Notes: generated by a model not told the origin, from the letters alone. A DNA stretch of 64,000 nucleotides from CBDDBU01 sp965226045 (GCA_965226045.1 CBDDBU010000028.1:434001-498000), one strand, 5' to 3'; shown: positions 8,135 to 17,516, counted from the first letter of the stretch. Made by a program: numbers and translations.

Positions 8135-8608
8135 CTAGGCTGATTGGCTAGCGGCCGTCAGGCGGGAGAGCACCCGCTTTCGCGCCGCGCCGCGATCGCG
8201 GTCGGAGACGTACAACAGCCCGCCGATTCGGCGCATCAAGTTGGCCTCGTAGTCGTGTAGTTCACCATCGGCGTAGACGACCTCCCATAGCATCTCGATC
8301 AGCTCGATGCGCTGCTCGGCCGAACAGCCGTCCTTGACGGCGCGGGTGAAGCGCAACAGGTGGTTAGCCTCGTCCTGCGCGCTCTCGGCCAGGACCATCA
8401 GGCTCGCGATCTCGTCGTTGTCGAGGCCGAACCGAGCGCCAAGCGCCGCCTCGATCGTGGCCCGCTCAGACTCATCGAAGTGGCCGTCCATGGCGGCCGC
8501 CTCGACCAACAGGACGGCGGCGGCCAGATGCTTATCCCCGCGTGGACCCGCCGCCGCGATCTCCGCCTGCTGGCTGCGGGCGAACAAACTACTGATTCGG
8601 TTGATCAT
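8135..8608 (-). CDS. TerB-domain protein (tellurite resistance TerB-like)
   Basis: The 157-aa all-helical protein has the TerB/DjlA-type domain: LLVEAAAMDGHFDESERATI is the acidic helix-loop characteristic of the family, and WEVVYADGELHDYE is the second acidic loop. TerB proteins bind divalent metal and associate with membrane stress complexes. In alphaproteobacteria stand-alone copies are common and their role is unclear. The start overlaps the end of the S4 gene as ATGA, so the two are translationally coupled. The gene sits where fdxA is commonly found in relatives. Confidence 0.85.
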   Translation of the reverse strand: MINRISSLFARSQQAEIAAAGPRGDKHLAAAVLLVEAAAMDGHFDESERATIEAALGARFGLDNDEIASLMVLAESAQDEANHLLRFTRAVKDGCSAEQRIELIEMLWEVVYADGELHDYEANLMRRIGGLLYVSDRDRGAARKRVLSRLTAASQSA

Positions 8609-9024
8609 TGGCCCTCTTCCCTTGTCGGTCCGCCGCCCGCCGAAGCCATGGCGCCAGGCGCTCGTGACCTGAAGTGCTCGATGGCGCGGCGATCCTGCTT
8701 GGTCGGGCGGGCGCCGCGCCGCGCCGCCACCTCGATCGTGCGCTCGCCATCGGGAGCGGCGGGCGGCGCGATATCCTCATACAGGAGCGCGGCCTCGGGG
8801 GCTGGCCCGCGCCGGCTCCCCACCGCCGCCACCTTGATGACGCGAATGCGCGCGCCCTGAGGAAACGTCAACACATCGTCGACCCGCACGACGGCGCTGG
8901 GCTTGCGCGCGATCACGCTGTTGATGCGCACTTTGCTGGCGCCGCACTGGCGGGCCGCGAGCGATCTGGTCTTGAAAAAGCGCGCGTGCCACAGCCACTT
9001 GTCGAGACGTTGCGGCTCGCTCAT
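8605..9024 (-). CDS. hslR: S4-domain RNA-binding protein, Hsp15-like
   Basis: The 139-aa protein begins with the S4 RNA-binding fold (QRLDKWLWHARFFKTRSLA, then GASKVRINSV), as in heat-shock protein Hsp15. Hsp15 recognises 50S subunits carrying stalled peptidyl-tRNA and helps recycle them. A basic, disordered tail follows from about residue 90. It overlaps the helicase stop upstream and the TerB-like start downstream by 4 bp each, which shows a tightly coupled operon. Confidence 0.9.
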   Translation of the reverse strand: MSEPQRLDKWLWHARFFKTRSLAARQCGASKVRINSVIARKPSAVVRVDDVLTFPQGARIRVIKVAAVGSRRGPAPEAALLYEDIAPPAAPDGERTIEVAARRGARPTKQDRRAIEHFRSRAPGAMASAGGGPTREEGQ

Positions 9025-11528
9025 TCGACCTTGGTGTCAGCCGGCGACCACCCACCGAGCGCGGCGAACGGCGAGGCGCTCGGCCGTGTTCGTGGCGTGT
9101 CGCGCCGCTGCGTCGGTGGCGCGGCGGTGATCGCCCGGCCGTCGCCGCCGTCTTGGCTGCGGTACCCGAGGCTATCAAGGATCGCGGCGAAGTCATCGCG
9201 CCCGCACCCGACCAACGAGAGCAGTCGGTGATCGCCGAGCGGCGCTGGCGACGCGACCCGGCGGCGCAACTCGGCAGCGAGACGCTCCAGCATGTCGATA
9301 CGCACGGCTCGCCGGCCGCACACCCGGAAGCCGGCCGCCTCGTAGTGCGCGCCCGCGACCCGCGGATCGACCTCTATCGACACCATGCCCGGTGGCGGCG
9401 GCGGGGCATGACGCGGAAGACCGGCATGAACGGCCCACAGCATCCAGCGCGCGGCGATCCGCTCGGGTTTCATCATCGCCGGCAAGAACACGCTGGTCGC
9501 CCCGAAACGAACGCCGCGCGCCCGCATGCGCGCCCGGGAATCGTGATCGAGCGCGGTGATCTCGGCGGCGATCGCGCGGCGCGGCAGGGAGCCGAGCGAC
9601 TCCTGGAGCCGAAAAGCGAGCCCACGGCCCGCCGGCGATAGCTTGGCGGCGGCGCCGAGATCATGCAGGGGCGCCAGGAGTCGGCGCAAATGGCGATCCA
9701 GCCACGCGACGAGCCGCCGCCGCACGCCTTCACGATCGGGACCCGGCGGCAGATCGCCGGGCAGCAGGCGAACGCCGGGACCGAGCGCGGAGGCACCACG
9801 CACGAGGTTGGCCACCGCCGCCCCCTTCCAGCTGAGTTGGCCGTCGCTACCGAGCGCCATCTCCACGTCTGGCGCGCGCGCGAGTTCGACGGCCCGGGCG
9901 GTGATCTCGCGACCCAGCACCCGATTAGCGGCCGCGCGCAGCGTTCGTTCGCTGCCCCCACGCGCCAAAGGATCGGGGCGGTAACGCAAGCCCCGCAGCT
10001 CGCCCACTCGGTAACCCTCGACCAACACGTCGCCCTCGCCGGCGACGCTGACCAACGGTTCGACATTGTCCTTCAGGCGCTTGGTCAGAGTCGCGGCGCG
10101 GCGATCGACGAAACGCTGAGTCAGGCGTTGATGCAGGGCATCCGACAGGCGATCCTCAAGCGCGCGGACGCGTTCCTGCCAGGCGCGTGCATCACTGAGC
10201 CACTCGCCGCGGTGCGAGATGTAGCTCCAAGTCCTGACGTGCGCGATCCTGGTGGCGAGCGTGTCGACATCGCCCTCGATCCGGTCCAGCCGCGCGACCT
10301 GGTCGGCCACCCAATCGGCCGGCAGGCGCTCCCCCGCGCTCATCAAATGGCGGTAGATTTGGGCGAGCAGGCTAGTGTGCGCTTCCGCCATCGTTTTGCG
10401 AAAGTCGGGAATGCGGCACACCTCCCACAGCAGCCGCACCGCGGCCGGCGAGCGTGTCATGTCGGCGATCGATGTGGTGGCGGCCAGCGCGCGCAGCGCC
10501 CGTTCGTCGTCGGCGTCGCGGGAACGGACCAAACCAGGGTCGGGCGGCGGCGCCTGGAGGCTGCGCAGAAGCGCTTGCAGGGTCGAATAGTCGAGCATGG
10601 CGTTGCGGTAGTGCAGCAACCGGGGCGGCTCGAACCGATGGCCCTCGATGCGCTCGACCAGCTCAGGCGTGAGCGGGCGCGCGTCGGCCGTCACGCCAAA
10701 GCTGCCGTCGCTCATGTGGCGCCCGGCGCGCCCGGCGATCTGAGCCAGTTCGGCCGCCGACAGGTCGCGCACCGCCTGGCCGTCAAACTTCCGGGTTCCC
10801 GCGAAGGCGACGTGATCGAGATCGAGATTGAGGCCCATGCCGATCGCGTCCGTGGCGACGATGTAGTCGACCTCGCCGGCTTCGAACATGGCGACCTGGG
10901 CGTTGCGCGAGCGCGGGCTCAGCGCCCCCAGCACCACAGCGGCGCCGCCGCGCTGACGGCGGACCAGCTCGGCCAGCGCATAAACGTCGGCCGCCGAGAA
11001 GGCGATGATGGCGCTGCGCGGCGGCAAGCGACGCAGCTTGTGCGACCCGGTGTAGGACAGCGTCGAGAAGCGTGGGCGTGTCACGAACTCGATGCCGGGC
11101 GCCAATCGCCTGAGGTGCGGCGCGATGGTGCTGGCGCCGAGGAACAGGGTTTCCTCGCTGCCGCGCGCGCGCAGAATGCGATCGGTGAAGACGTGGCCGC
11201 GCTCGGAGTCCGCCGCCAACTGGATTTCGTCGACGGCCACGAAGGCGGGGCGACGATCGATCGGCATCGATTCCACGGTGCACACGACGTAGGCCGGCAC
11301 GGCCGGCACGATGCGCTCCTCGCCCGTGATCAGCGCGACCGCGCGCGCGCCGCGCAGGCGCACCACCCGATCGTAGACCTCGCGCGCCAATAGCCGCAGC
11401 GGCAGGCCGATGGTGCCGCTGCGATGGCCGAGCATGCGCTCGACGGCGAGGTGGGTCTTGCCCGTGTTGGTGGGCCCGAGCACCGCGGTGACGCGGTCGC
11501 CTCGCGGCCCCGAACCCAGAGCGCTCAT
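9021..11528 (-). CDS. Suv3-like DExH-box RNA helicase
   Basis: The 835-aa helicase has Walker A GPTNTGKT at 18-25, a DEIQ box at about 100-103, and motif VI as QIAGRAGR. The DEIQ box and Suv3-type motif order place it with mitochondrial SUPV3L1 and its alphaproteobacterial counterparts, which unwind RNA for degradation. The last 350 residues are an extended helical and basic region typical of the bacterial members. The start at 11528 lies 51 bp from the rebuilt end of the IS-split MFS gene, so the two were probably neighbours on one strand before the IS1182 insertion. Confidence 0.9.
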   Translation of the reverse strand: MSALGSGPRGDRVTAVLGPTNTGKTHLAVERMLGHRSGTIGLPLRLLAREVYDRVVRLRGARAVALITGEERIVPAVPAYVVCTVESMPIDRRPAFVAVDEIQLAADSERGHVFTDRILRARGSEETLFLGASTIAPHLRRLAPGIEFVTRPRFSTLSYTGSHKLRRLPPRSAIIAFSAADVYALAELVRRQRGGAAVVLGALSPRSRNAQVAMFEAGEVDYIVATDAIGMGLNLDLDHVAFAGTRKFDGQAVRDLSAAELAQIAGRAGRHMSDGSFGVTADARPLTPELVERIEGHRFEPPRLLHYRNAMLDYSTLQALLRSLQAPPPDPGLVRSRDADDERALRALAATTSIADMTRSPAAVRLLWEVCRIPDFRKTMAEAHTSLLAQIYRHLMSAGERLPADWVADQVARLDRIEGDVDTLATRIAHVRTWSYISHRGEWLSDARAWQERVRALEDRLSDALHQRLTQRFVDRRAATLTKRLKDNVEPLVSVAGEGDVLVEGYRVGELRGLRYRPDPLARGGSERTLRAAANRVLGREITARAVELARAPDVEMALGSDGQLSWKGAAVANLVRGASALGPGVRLLPGDLPPGPDREGVRRRLVAWLDRHLRRLLAPLHDLGAAAKLSPAGRGLAFRLQESLGSLPRRAIAAEITALDHDSRARMRARGVRFGATSVFLPAMMKPERIAARWMLWAVHAGLPRHAPPPPPGMVSIEVDPRVAGAHYEAAGFRVCGRRAVRIDMLERLAAELRRRVASPAPLGDHRLLSLVGCGRDDFAAILDSLGYRSQDGGDGRAITAAPPTQRRDTPRTRPSASPFAALGGWSPADTKVE

Positions 11529-11696
11529 GTCCTCACCATCGACGTTCGCCCGCCACTTTTCAAGACATCTCCGCGCCCACTAGCCCGCCGGCCACTTCGG
11601 ATGATGGAGGTCGATCACCTAGCAGCCTGTCGGACTGAGGTCCGCGAGAATGGGTGTGGACGGATCGCGATGTGGAGAGGTCATGGGATCGAGCGC

Positions 11697-11899
11697 CTTT
11701 CGTGAGGACACGGAGTGCGGTCGCTTGGCCGCGCGTACCGCAGGGTGAGTTTACTCTTATGCCCTCTCGTGAGGGCACGAAGTACGTTCGCTTGCTCGCG
11801 CGTGCCGCAAGGCGAGCATACTCTTATTCCTTTTCGCGAGGTACGGAGTCCGGCCGCCTGCTCAAGCGTATTGCAAGGTGAACATTCTCTTTATGTTCC
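11697..11899. repeat. Three tandem 67-bp imperfect repeats inside the IS
   Basis: Units start at about 11697, 11764 and 11831. Each has the pattern cgtgagg..cacggagt..cggtcgct..gcgcgt..cgca.ggtgag..tactctta. The first two agree at roughly four of five positions; the third has a single-base deletion and a compensating insertion. The third unit overlaps the last codons of the transposase, so the repeats lie in the subterminal part of the IS. Confidence 0.85.
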
Positions 11900-13220
11900 A
11901 GGCCAGGGTCACCAGGTTCCATTCGCCCGTGACCTTGTCCAGGCCGCGTAGCGAGAACTGGCGGAAGCCCATGGCCGATTTGATGATGCCGAACACCGGT
12001 TCCGGCGTTTGCTTGCGCAGGGCGTAGAGTTGCCGGCCCTCGGGCGTCGCCAGTCGATGTGTCATCGCTTCCAGCGGCGTCGGGTTCTCCGGGGGCGGCG
12101 GCGCGCCGGCGAAGCGGTCCTTCCAGGAGAGATGATGGCGTTCCCGGCCGGGCGTGATCAACGGCGCGATCTCGGCCTCGGCGCAGGCGTTCACGTTGGC
12201 CTCGCTGAAGTAGCCGCTGTCCGCCAGCAGGGTCTCGGGCGCGCCCAGCGCCTCGGGAAGGCGGGCGAGCGCTTCCAGCGCCGGCTCGATTTGCCGCTTG
12301 TCGTTGGGGGCCTGGACCACGTCGTTGGTGACCACCAGCAGGCTGTCGGCCGCCACCAGGGCTTGGGCGTTGTAGGCCTGTTCGAAGCCGCCGCCGGCCA
12401 CCGGCATGATGCGCGAGTCCGCGTCGGTCAGATTGACCTGGTCCTTCGGCCCGGGCCCGGCCACCGGCGGCTCGGGTGGACGGCCGCCCGGCTTGCGGCC
12501 CGTCTTCTCGGCCTTCTCCGCGCGCGCCTCGAGCTTCGCCTCGTACTCGGCCCGTTCCCGCTCAAGGCGTTCGCGCGCCCGCGCCTCGATCACCGCCTTA
12601 GCCTCGGCGATGCGGGCCAGACGATCCTCGCGCCGGGCCAGTTCCTCGGGCACCGACATCCCGTCGGGCACATCCGCCCCATCGGCCGCCTCCGCCAACG
12701 CCATCAACTCCGCCACCTCGGCCTTCAACCGGGCTTCGAGCTCGCAGGCGTGTTTCCACGACAGCGCGCTGTGCCGGCTCGCGTTGGCGTGCACCTTGGT
12801 GCCGTCCAGCGCCACCGTGCCGAGCTTCAGCACCCCGGCTTCCCGGGCCAGCAGCAGCACCTCGACGAACAGCCCTTCGATCCGGTCGAGAAAACGCCGC
12901 CGGAACGCGGCGATGGTATCGTGGTCGGGATGATCGTTGGCCGCGATGAAGCGGAAAGCGACAGAATCATAGGTCGCGCGCTCCAACTTGCGGCTCGAAA
13001 ACACCCCCGTGGCGTAGCCGTAGACCAGAAGCCCCAGCAGCATGCTCGGGTGATAGGACGCCGAGCCCGAGCCGCGATAGGCCTTCACGAACGCCGAGAG
13101 GTCCAACTGCTCGATCACCTCGACCACGAAGCGCGCCAGATGCCGCTCGGGAAGCCATTCCTCCACCGACGGCGGCAGCAGAAACCCCGTCTCCCGGTCG
13201 ACCGGTCGGAAATTGCTCAT
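11862..13220 (-). CDS. IS1182-family transposase
   Basis: The 452-aa protein has an N-terminal helical domain (FRPVDRETGFLLPPSVEEWL; the following part YRGSGSASYHPSMLLGLLVY is typical of IS1182). The DDE core has its first Asp in VALDGTKVHANASRH, the second in LLADSGYFSEAN and the Glu in EPVFGIIKSAMGFRQFSLRG. A long charged coiled-coil insertion sits at about residues 165-245. The start at 13220 is preferred because GGAGG lies six bases ahead; an ATG ten codons upstream lacks this. The protein looks complete and the element may still be mobile. Confidence 0.93.
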   Translation of the reverse strand: MSNFRPVDRETGFLLPPSVEEWLPERHLARFVVEVIEQLDLSAFVKAYRGSGSASYHPSMLLGLLVYGYATGVFSSRKLERATYDSVAFRFIAANDHPDHDTIAAFRRRFLDRIEGLFVEVLLLAREAGVLKLGTVALDGTKVHANASRHSALSWKHACELEARLKAEVAELMALAEAADGADVPDGMSVPEELARREDRLARIAEAKAVIEARARERLERERAEYEAKLEARAEKAEKTGRKPGGRPPEPPVAGPGPKDQVNLTDADSRIMPVAGGGFEQAYNAQALVAADSLLVVTNDVVQAPNDKRQIEPALEALARLPEALGAPETLLADSGYFSEANVNACAEAEIAPLITPGRERHHLSWKDRFAGAPPPPENPTPLEAMTHRLATPEGRQLYALRKQTPEPVFGIIKSAMGFRQFSLRGLDKVTGEWNLVTLAWNIKRMFTLQYA

Positions 13221-14685
13221 GACGGCCTCCATCACGCGCGGGCAAATCAACTGATACCATCGAATCCTATTTCGACTCCCGGCTCAAGTCCGACAGGCTG
13301 CTAGGCGTGTTTGTGTTTCAGCGCGCCGTGCCGGTGCGGCTCCGGCCCTTCCCAGCCCTCGTGGTGGTGCTGATGGTGCTCGTCGTGGATATGCAGGTGC
13401 TGATGTTCCATGGCCGTGTGCAGATGGTCCAGCTCGCCCGGATCGTGCGCCGGCCACAAGGTCAGCGCCACGAGCGTCGATGCCAATGCCACGGCGGCGA
13501 GTATCGCGAAGGCCGCCGTCAGACCCAGCGTGACGCCGAGGGTTCCAGCCAGCGGGTAGGCGACCAGCCAGCACAGGTGCGACAGCGCTAACTGCGCCGC
13601 GTAGATGGCCGGCCGGTCGCCGTCGTGGGCGGAGCGCCTGAGCAGACGCCCGGTCGGCGTTTGGATGAGCGATGAGCCGGCGCCGAGGACTAACCATACC
13701 GCGAGCAGCGCCAGCAGGCCGGGCGCTGTCAACCCGAGCACGAGGCCTGCCGTCAGGACCGCGCCACCGGCCAGCATGAGCGGGCGGTCGGGCCATCGCG
13801 CCAACAGACGCGGCAGCGCGAGGGCCAGCACCATCGAGCCGGCGCACGCCACCGCCAAGGAAAGGGCCAGCAGTCCGCGCAGCCGCAGCGTCTTGACATA
13901 GACCCGGATGCCGAAGCTGACATTGTGCCACCGGCCGGGCTCGCGCTCGCGAGCGGGGGGCGCGGGCAGTCGCACCGAAAAGACCAGTGCCGCCGAGATC
14001 AGGAAGGCGACCGCGTTGGCGGCGAACAGGGCGTCGTAGGTCAGCACGACGAGCGCGGCGGCCGCGAGCATCGGGCTCAACAGATTCTCCAGATCGTAGG
14101 CGAGCCGGGACAGCAAAAGCGCGCGCGTGTACGTGGCCTCGTCTGGCAGCACGTCGGGGATCGTCGCCTGGAAGGTCGGCGTGAAGCCGGCCGAGCAGGC
14201 GTTCATCACGAAGATCAACAACTAGATCTGCCACACCTCGGTGACGAACGGCAGGCACGCGACCGACACCGCTCGCCCGAGGTCGAGCCCGATCAACAGG
14301 GGACGGCGGGGCAGCCGATGCGCCAAGCCGCCGACGACCGGCGCGATGCCGACGTACGCCACCATCTTGAGGGCCAGCACGGTGCCGAGAACGACGCCGG
14401 TGTAGCCACCGACCAGATCGTAGGCCAGCAGAGCGCGCGCGATGGTCGATAGGCCGGTGCCGCCGAGCGCGGCAATCTGGGCCACGAAGGGCCGACGAAA
14501 GGTCCGATCCAGTAAGGGCGACGTCACGTTGCGAGGTTACCTTGCCTGACGTCGAATACCATCTCGCCGAGGGCGCCACTATCGACCCCGGCCCCGGCGA
14601 GGGTAGCAAGCTGGAAGCCGCTGACGACCCTGACCGACGCGGGGCGGGCGAGTTTGACTTCCCGTCTCTCGCCCGCCCATAGTCG

Positions 14686-16842
14686 ATGACGATGAGCGGG
14701 TTTCGCAAACGCAGGCTCGCCGATTGGCGCGCGCTGGCTGGCGAGGAGTTGGCCGGCGCCGAGCCTGAATCGCTGACGTGGCCGACGCCCGAGGGCATCG
14801 CCATCAAGCCGCTCTATACCGCCGCCGATCTGGAGGGCATCGAGCTCGACGGGCTGCCAGGCTTCCCGCCGTTCCTGCGCGGCCCCCGCGCCACCATGTA
14901 CGCGGGGCGGCCGTGGACGATCCGCCAGTACGCGGGCTTCTCGACCGCCGAGGAATCAAACGCCTTCTTCCGCCAGGCGCTTAGCGCCGGGCAGACCGGT
15001 TTGTCGGTCGCCTTCGATCTCGCCACCCACCGCGGCTACGACTCCGATCACCCGCGGGTCGTGGGCGACGTCGGCAACGCCGGCGTGCCGGTCGATTCGA
15101 TCGAGGACATGAAAATTCTGTTCGATTCGATTCCGCTCGACCGCATGAGCGTGTCGATGACCATGAATGGCGCGGTGCTGCCGGTCCTGGCCGGCTACAT
15201 CGTCGCCGCCGAGGAGCAGGGTGTGAGCCCCGAAAAGCTTGCCGGCACGATCCAGAACGACATCCTGAAGGAGTTCATGGTCCGCAACACCTACATCTAT
15301 CCGCCCGCACCGAGCGTGCGCATCGTCGGCGACATTATCGCTTACACGGCGGCGCAGATGCCGCGCTTCAATTCGATCTCGATCTCCGGCTACCACATGC
15401 ACGAAGCCGGCGCGACGGCGGTCCAAGAGCTTGGCTTCACCCTCGCCGACGGCCTCGAATATGTCCGTGTCGCACTCGCGCGCGGTCTCGAGATCGACGC
15501 CTTCGCGCCGCGGCTGTCGTTTTTCTTCGCCATCGGCATGAATTTCTTCATGGAGGTCGCCAAGCTGAGAGCCGCGCGTGTGTTGTGGGCGCGCCTGATG
15601 CGGCGCTTCGAGCCGGCTGACCCGCGCTCGCTGATGCTGCGCACCCATTGCCAGACCTCGGGCGTCTCGCTGACCGAGCAAGACCCCTACAACAACGTCG
15701 TGCGCACCGCCTACGAGGCGATGGCGGCGACGCTCGGCGGCACCCAATCGTTGCACACCAACGCCTTCGACGAGGCGATGGCGCTGCCGAGCGAGGCCTC
15801 GGCGCGGATCGCCCGCAACACCCAGTTGATCCTCGCCACCGAAACCGGCATCGCCCGCGTCATCGATCCGCTCGGCGGCAGCTACTACGTCGAGGCGCTG
15901 ACCCACGGCCTGGTCGAGGCGGCCGGGGCGCTGATCGAGGAAGTCGAAGCGCTCGGCGGGATGACGCGGGCGGTCGAGGAGGGTATCCCCAAATTTCGCA
16001 TCGAGGAGAGCGCGGCCCGCCGCCAGGCGCGGATCGATCGCGATGAGGAGGCGATCGTCGGGGTCAACCGCTATCGCCTGGCCGACGGCGAGACGGGAGA
16101 TGTCGACATCCGCTCGATCGACAACGAAGCCGTGCGTGAACGCCAGATCGCACGGCTGGCCGAGCTGCGTCGCGGTCGCGACGAGATTGCCTGCCGGACC
16201 ACCCTCGCGGCGCTTGTCGAGGGTGCACAGGGCGACGCCAACCTGCTCGCCCTGGCGATCGAGGCGGTGCGCGCCCGGGCCTCCGTCGGCGAGATATCGG
16301 ACGCGCTGGAATCGGTCTTCACCCGCCATCGCGCGGTGATCCGCAGCGTCTCGGGTATCTACGGGTCCGCGCTCGCCGGCGAAGAGGCCTTCGACCGCGT
16401 CCGCGCCGAGGTTGCCGCGTTCGCCGAGAGCGAGGGTCGCCGACCCCGCATTCTGGTGGTCAAGCTGGGCCAGGACGGCCACGATCGCGGCGCCAAGGTG
16501 ATCGCCTCGGCCTTCGCCGATATCGGCTTCGACGTGGATGTCGGGCCGTTGTTCCAGACCCCGGAGGAGGCTGGTCGCCAGGCGATCGAAAACGATGTCC
16601 ACGTGGTCGGCGTGTCGAGCCAGGCAGCCGCCCACAAGACCCTGGTGCCGCAGCTCATGGAACAGCTCCGGCGCGAGGGCGGCGGCGACATTCTCGTGGT
16701 CTGCGGCGGCGTGGTGCCGCCCCAAGATTATGAATTCCTGCTCAACCTCGGCGTCAGCGCCATCTACGGTCCGGGCTCGAACATCCCCCAGGCGGCGGCT
16801 GAGATCATCACCCTGCTGCGCGATCGCCGCCAGGCGGCGTGA
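14686..16842 (+). CDS. scpA: Methylmalonyl-CoA mutase, catalytic (large) subunit
   Basis: The 718-aa protein converts (R)-methylmalonyl-CoA to succinyl-CoA using adenosylcobalamin. The N-terminal TIM-barrel contains RPWTIRQYAGFSTAEESN, the substrate-binding signature of methylmalonyl-CoA mutases. The C-terminal cobalamin domain has the DxHxxG motif with Asp597, His599 and Gly602 (GQDGHDRG). Length and both domains are complete. No small subunit gene adjoins it. The B12 chaperone gene meaB lies 1.1 kb downstream on the same strand, and cobaltochelatase genes follow at 20.5-23.4 kb, which fits a B12-dependent propionate or ethylmalonyl-CoA route. A second ATG is at 14692. Confidence 0.96.
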   Translation: MTMSGFRKRRLADWRALAGEELAGAEPESLTWPTPEGIAIKPLYTAADLEGIELDGLPGFPPFLRGPRATMYAGRPWTIRQYAGFSTAEESNAFFRQALSAGQTGLSVAFDLATHRGYDSDHPRVVGDVGNAGVPVDSIEDMKILFDSIPLDRMSVSMTMNGAVLPVLAGYIVAAEEQGVSPEKLAGTIQNDILKEFMVRNTYIYPPAPSVRIVGDIIAYTAAQMPRFNSISISGYHMHEAGATAVQELGFTLADGLEYVRVALARGLEIDAFAPRLSFFFAIGMNFFMEVAKLRAARVLWARLMRRFEPADPRSLMLRTHCQTSGVSLTEQDPYNNVVRTAYEAMAATLGGTQSLHTNAFDEAMALPSEASARIARNTQLILATETGIARVIDPLGGSYYVEALTHGLVEAAGALIEEVEALGGMTRAVEEGIPKFRIEESAARRQARIDRDEEAIVGVNRYRLADGETGDVDIRSIDNEAVRERQIARLAELRRGRDEIACRTTLAALVEGAQGDANLLALAIEAVRARASVGEISDALESVFTRHRAVIRSVSGIYGSALAGEEAFDRVRAEVAAFAESEGRRPRILVVKLGQDGHDRGAKVIASAFADIGFDVDVGPLFQTPEEAGRQAIENDVHVVGVSSQAAAHKTLVPQLMEQLRREGGGDILVVCGGVVPPQDYEFLLNLGVSAIYGPGSNIPQAAAEIITLLRDRRQAA

Positions 16843-17516
16843 GGCCAAGCCGCTCGCACACCTTGTCGGAACCCAATTCGCGCAGCGCGTCCTTGCCGAC
16901 CCAGCGGGCCGCGCGCGCCTCACGTTGGGCGAGGCGCTGGGCGCACGCCACGGCGGCGGCGTTCAGCGCGCGATTGCGTTTGCCGATCTGGCGCAGCGCC
17001 CAGCTGACGGCCTTCTTCACGAAGTTGCGCTCATCGTCGGCGTTGGCCTCGATCAGCCGCAGGAAGCCGACAAAGTCGGCATCGCCCGCCTTTTTTGTCA
17101 TGGACCGCCAGCCACGCGATCAACGCGAATCCGGCGCGGCGCACGAACTCTGGCTCGCGCGCCGTCCATTCGACCACCTTGCCGCGGGCATGGGGCGTGC
17201 GCCAGAACAGCTTGCCGCAGGCGCCATCGCACAGGTCCCACGAATCGAAGTCAGCGACCCACGCGTCCATCTGCGCCGCGCTCACCTTGGCGGGTTCATC
17301 GATGAGCGTCGCCAGCATGCGCGCTTCGTGGATGCCCGAAGCCCACAGGCGCCCGGCCAGGGCGTGGTCGCGGCCCACGTCCTTGGCGACGGCCTTGAGC
17401 TCGGGGGCCGAGATGCCGAAGGCGCGCGCGGTGTTGTTGCCGTAGCGCGCCATCCCGGTCGGGTTGGGCGCGCTGCCGAGCCCTTCGAGCCGGACCATCA
17501 GGGCATCGTAGTCCAT
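16808..17516 (-). pseudogene. AlkD-like DNA alkylation repair protein, frameshifted
   Basis: The minus strand encodes a HEAT-repeat alkylation-repair protein in two frames. The first runs from MDYDALMVRLEGLG through WDLCDGACGKLFW to AWLAVHDKK. The second continues as AGDADFVGFLRLIE and ends in VCERLGLTPPGG. The switch lies at a run of six A (minus strand) near 17090; five A would restore one frame of about 235 aa. AlkD-type glycosylases remove bulky alkylated bases from DNA. The gene overlaps the 3' end of the mutase by 35 bp in convergent orientation. A sequencing error in the homopolymer is as likely as a true mutation. Confidence 0.8.

Larger units (their letters stand above)
11618..13305 (-). 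mobile_element. IS1182-family insertion sequence
   Basis: The element of about 1688 bp is bounded by perfect 19-bp inverted repeats: cctagcagcctgtcggact at 11618-11636 and its complement at 13287-13305. One transposase fills most of it. About 225 bp between the transposase stop and the left repeat hold three tandem 67-bp units. No target duplication is evident. If ctag is counted as a duplicated target, the ends would be 11623 and 13300. It interrupts an MFS gene at what would have been a CACGTG palindrome. Confidence 0.9.
11580..14527 (-). pseudogene. MFS exporter with His-rich tail, amber codon and IS insertion
   Basis: The first 101 codons (14527-14225) give MFS transmembrane helices and end EVWQI at a TAG (14222-14224). 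The same frame then continues for about 300 codons through further helices to a His-rich cytoplasmic tail (HQHLHIHDEHHQHHH). That tail ends in a TAG supplied by the IS1182 terminus at 13301. Removing 11618-13305 rejoins the frame as KH-VIDLHHPKWPAG and a stop at 11580. His-rich tails are typical of nickel and cobalt exporters, so metal efflux is the likely lost function (inference). Even without the IS, the amber codon would truncate the protein at one quarter of its length. Confidence 0.85.

Noticed and set aside
9663..11393. A 576-aa frame antisense to the helicase
   Set aside because: It lacks any recognisable domain and lies entirely within the helicase gene.
13284..14807. A 507-aa minus-strand open frame across the MFS region
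   Set aside because: It is out of frame with the clear MFS helices and has low-complexity arginine-rich sequence typical of antisense or shadow frames in GC-rich DNA.
14956..16923. A 655-aa frame antisense to methylmalonyl-CoA mutase
   Set aside because: Its composition mirrors the codon bias of the mutase strand, and no family is recognised.
17080..17100. Programmed frameshift in the AlkD gene
   Set aside because: A +1 skip on an A run lacks the usual slippery heptamer in the required phase, no stimulatory structure was seen, and the family does not use frameshifting.
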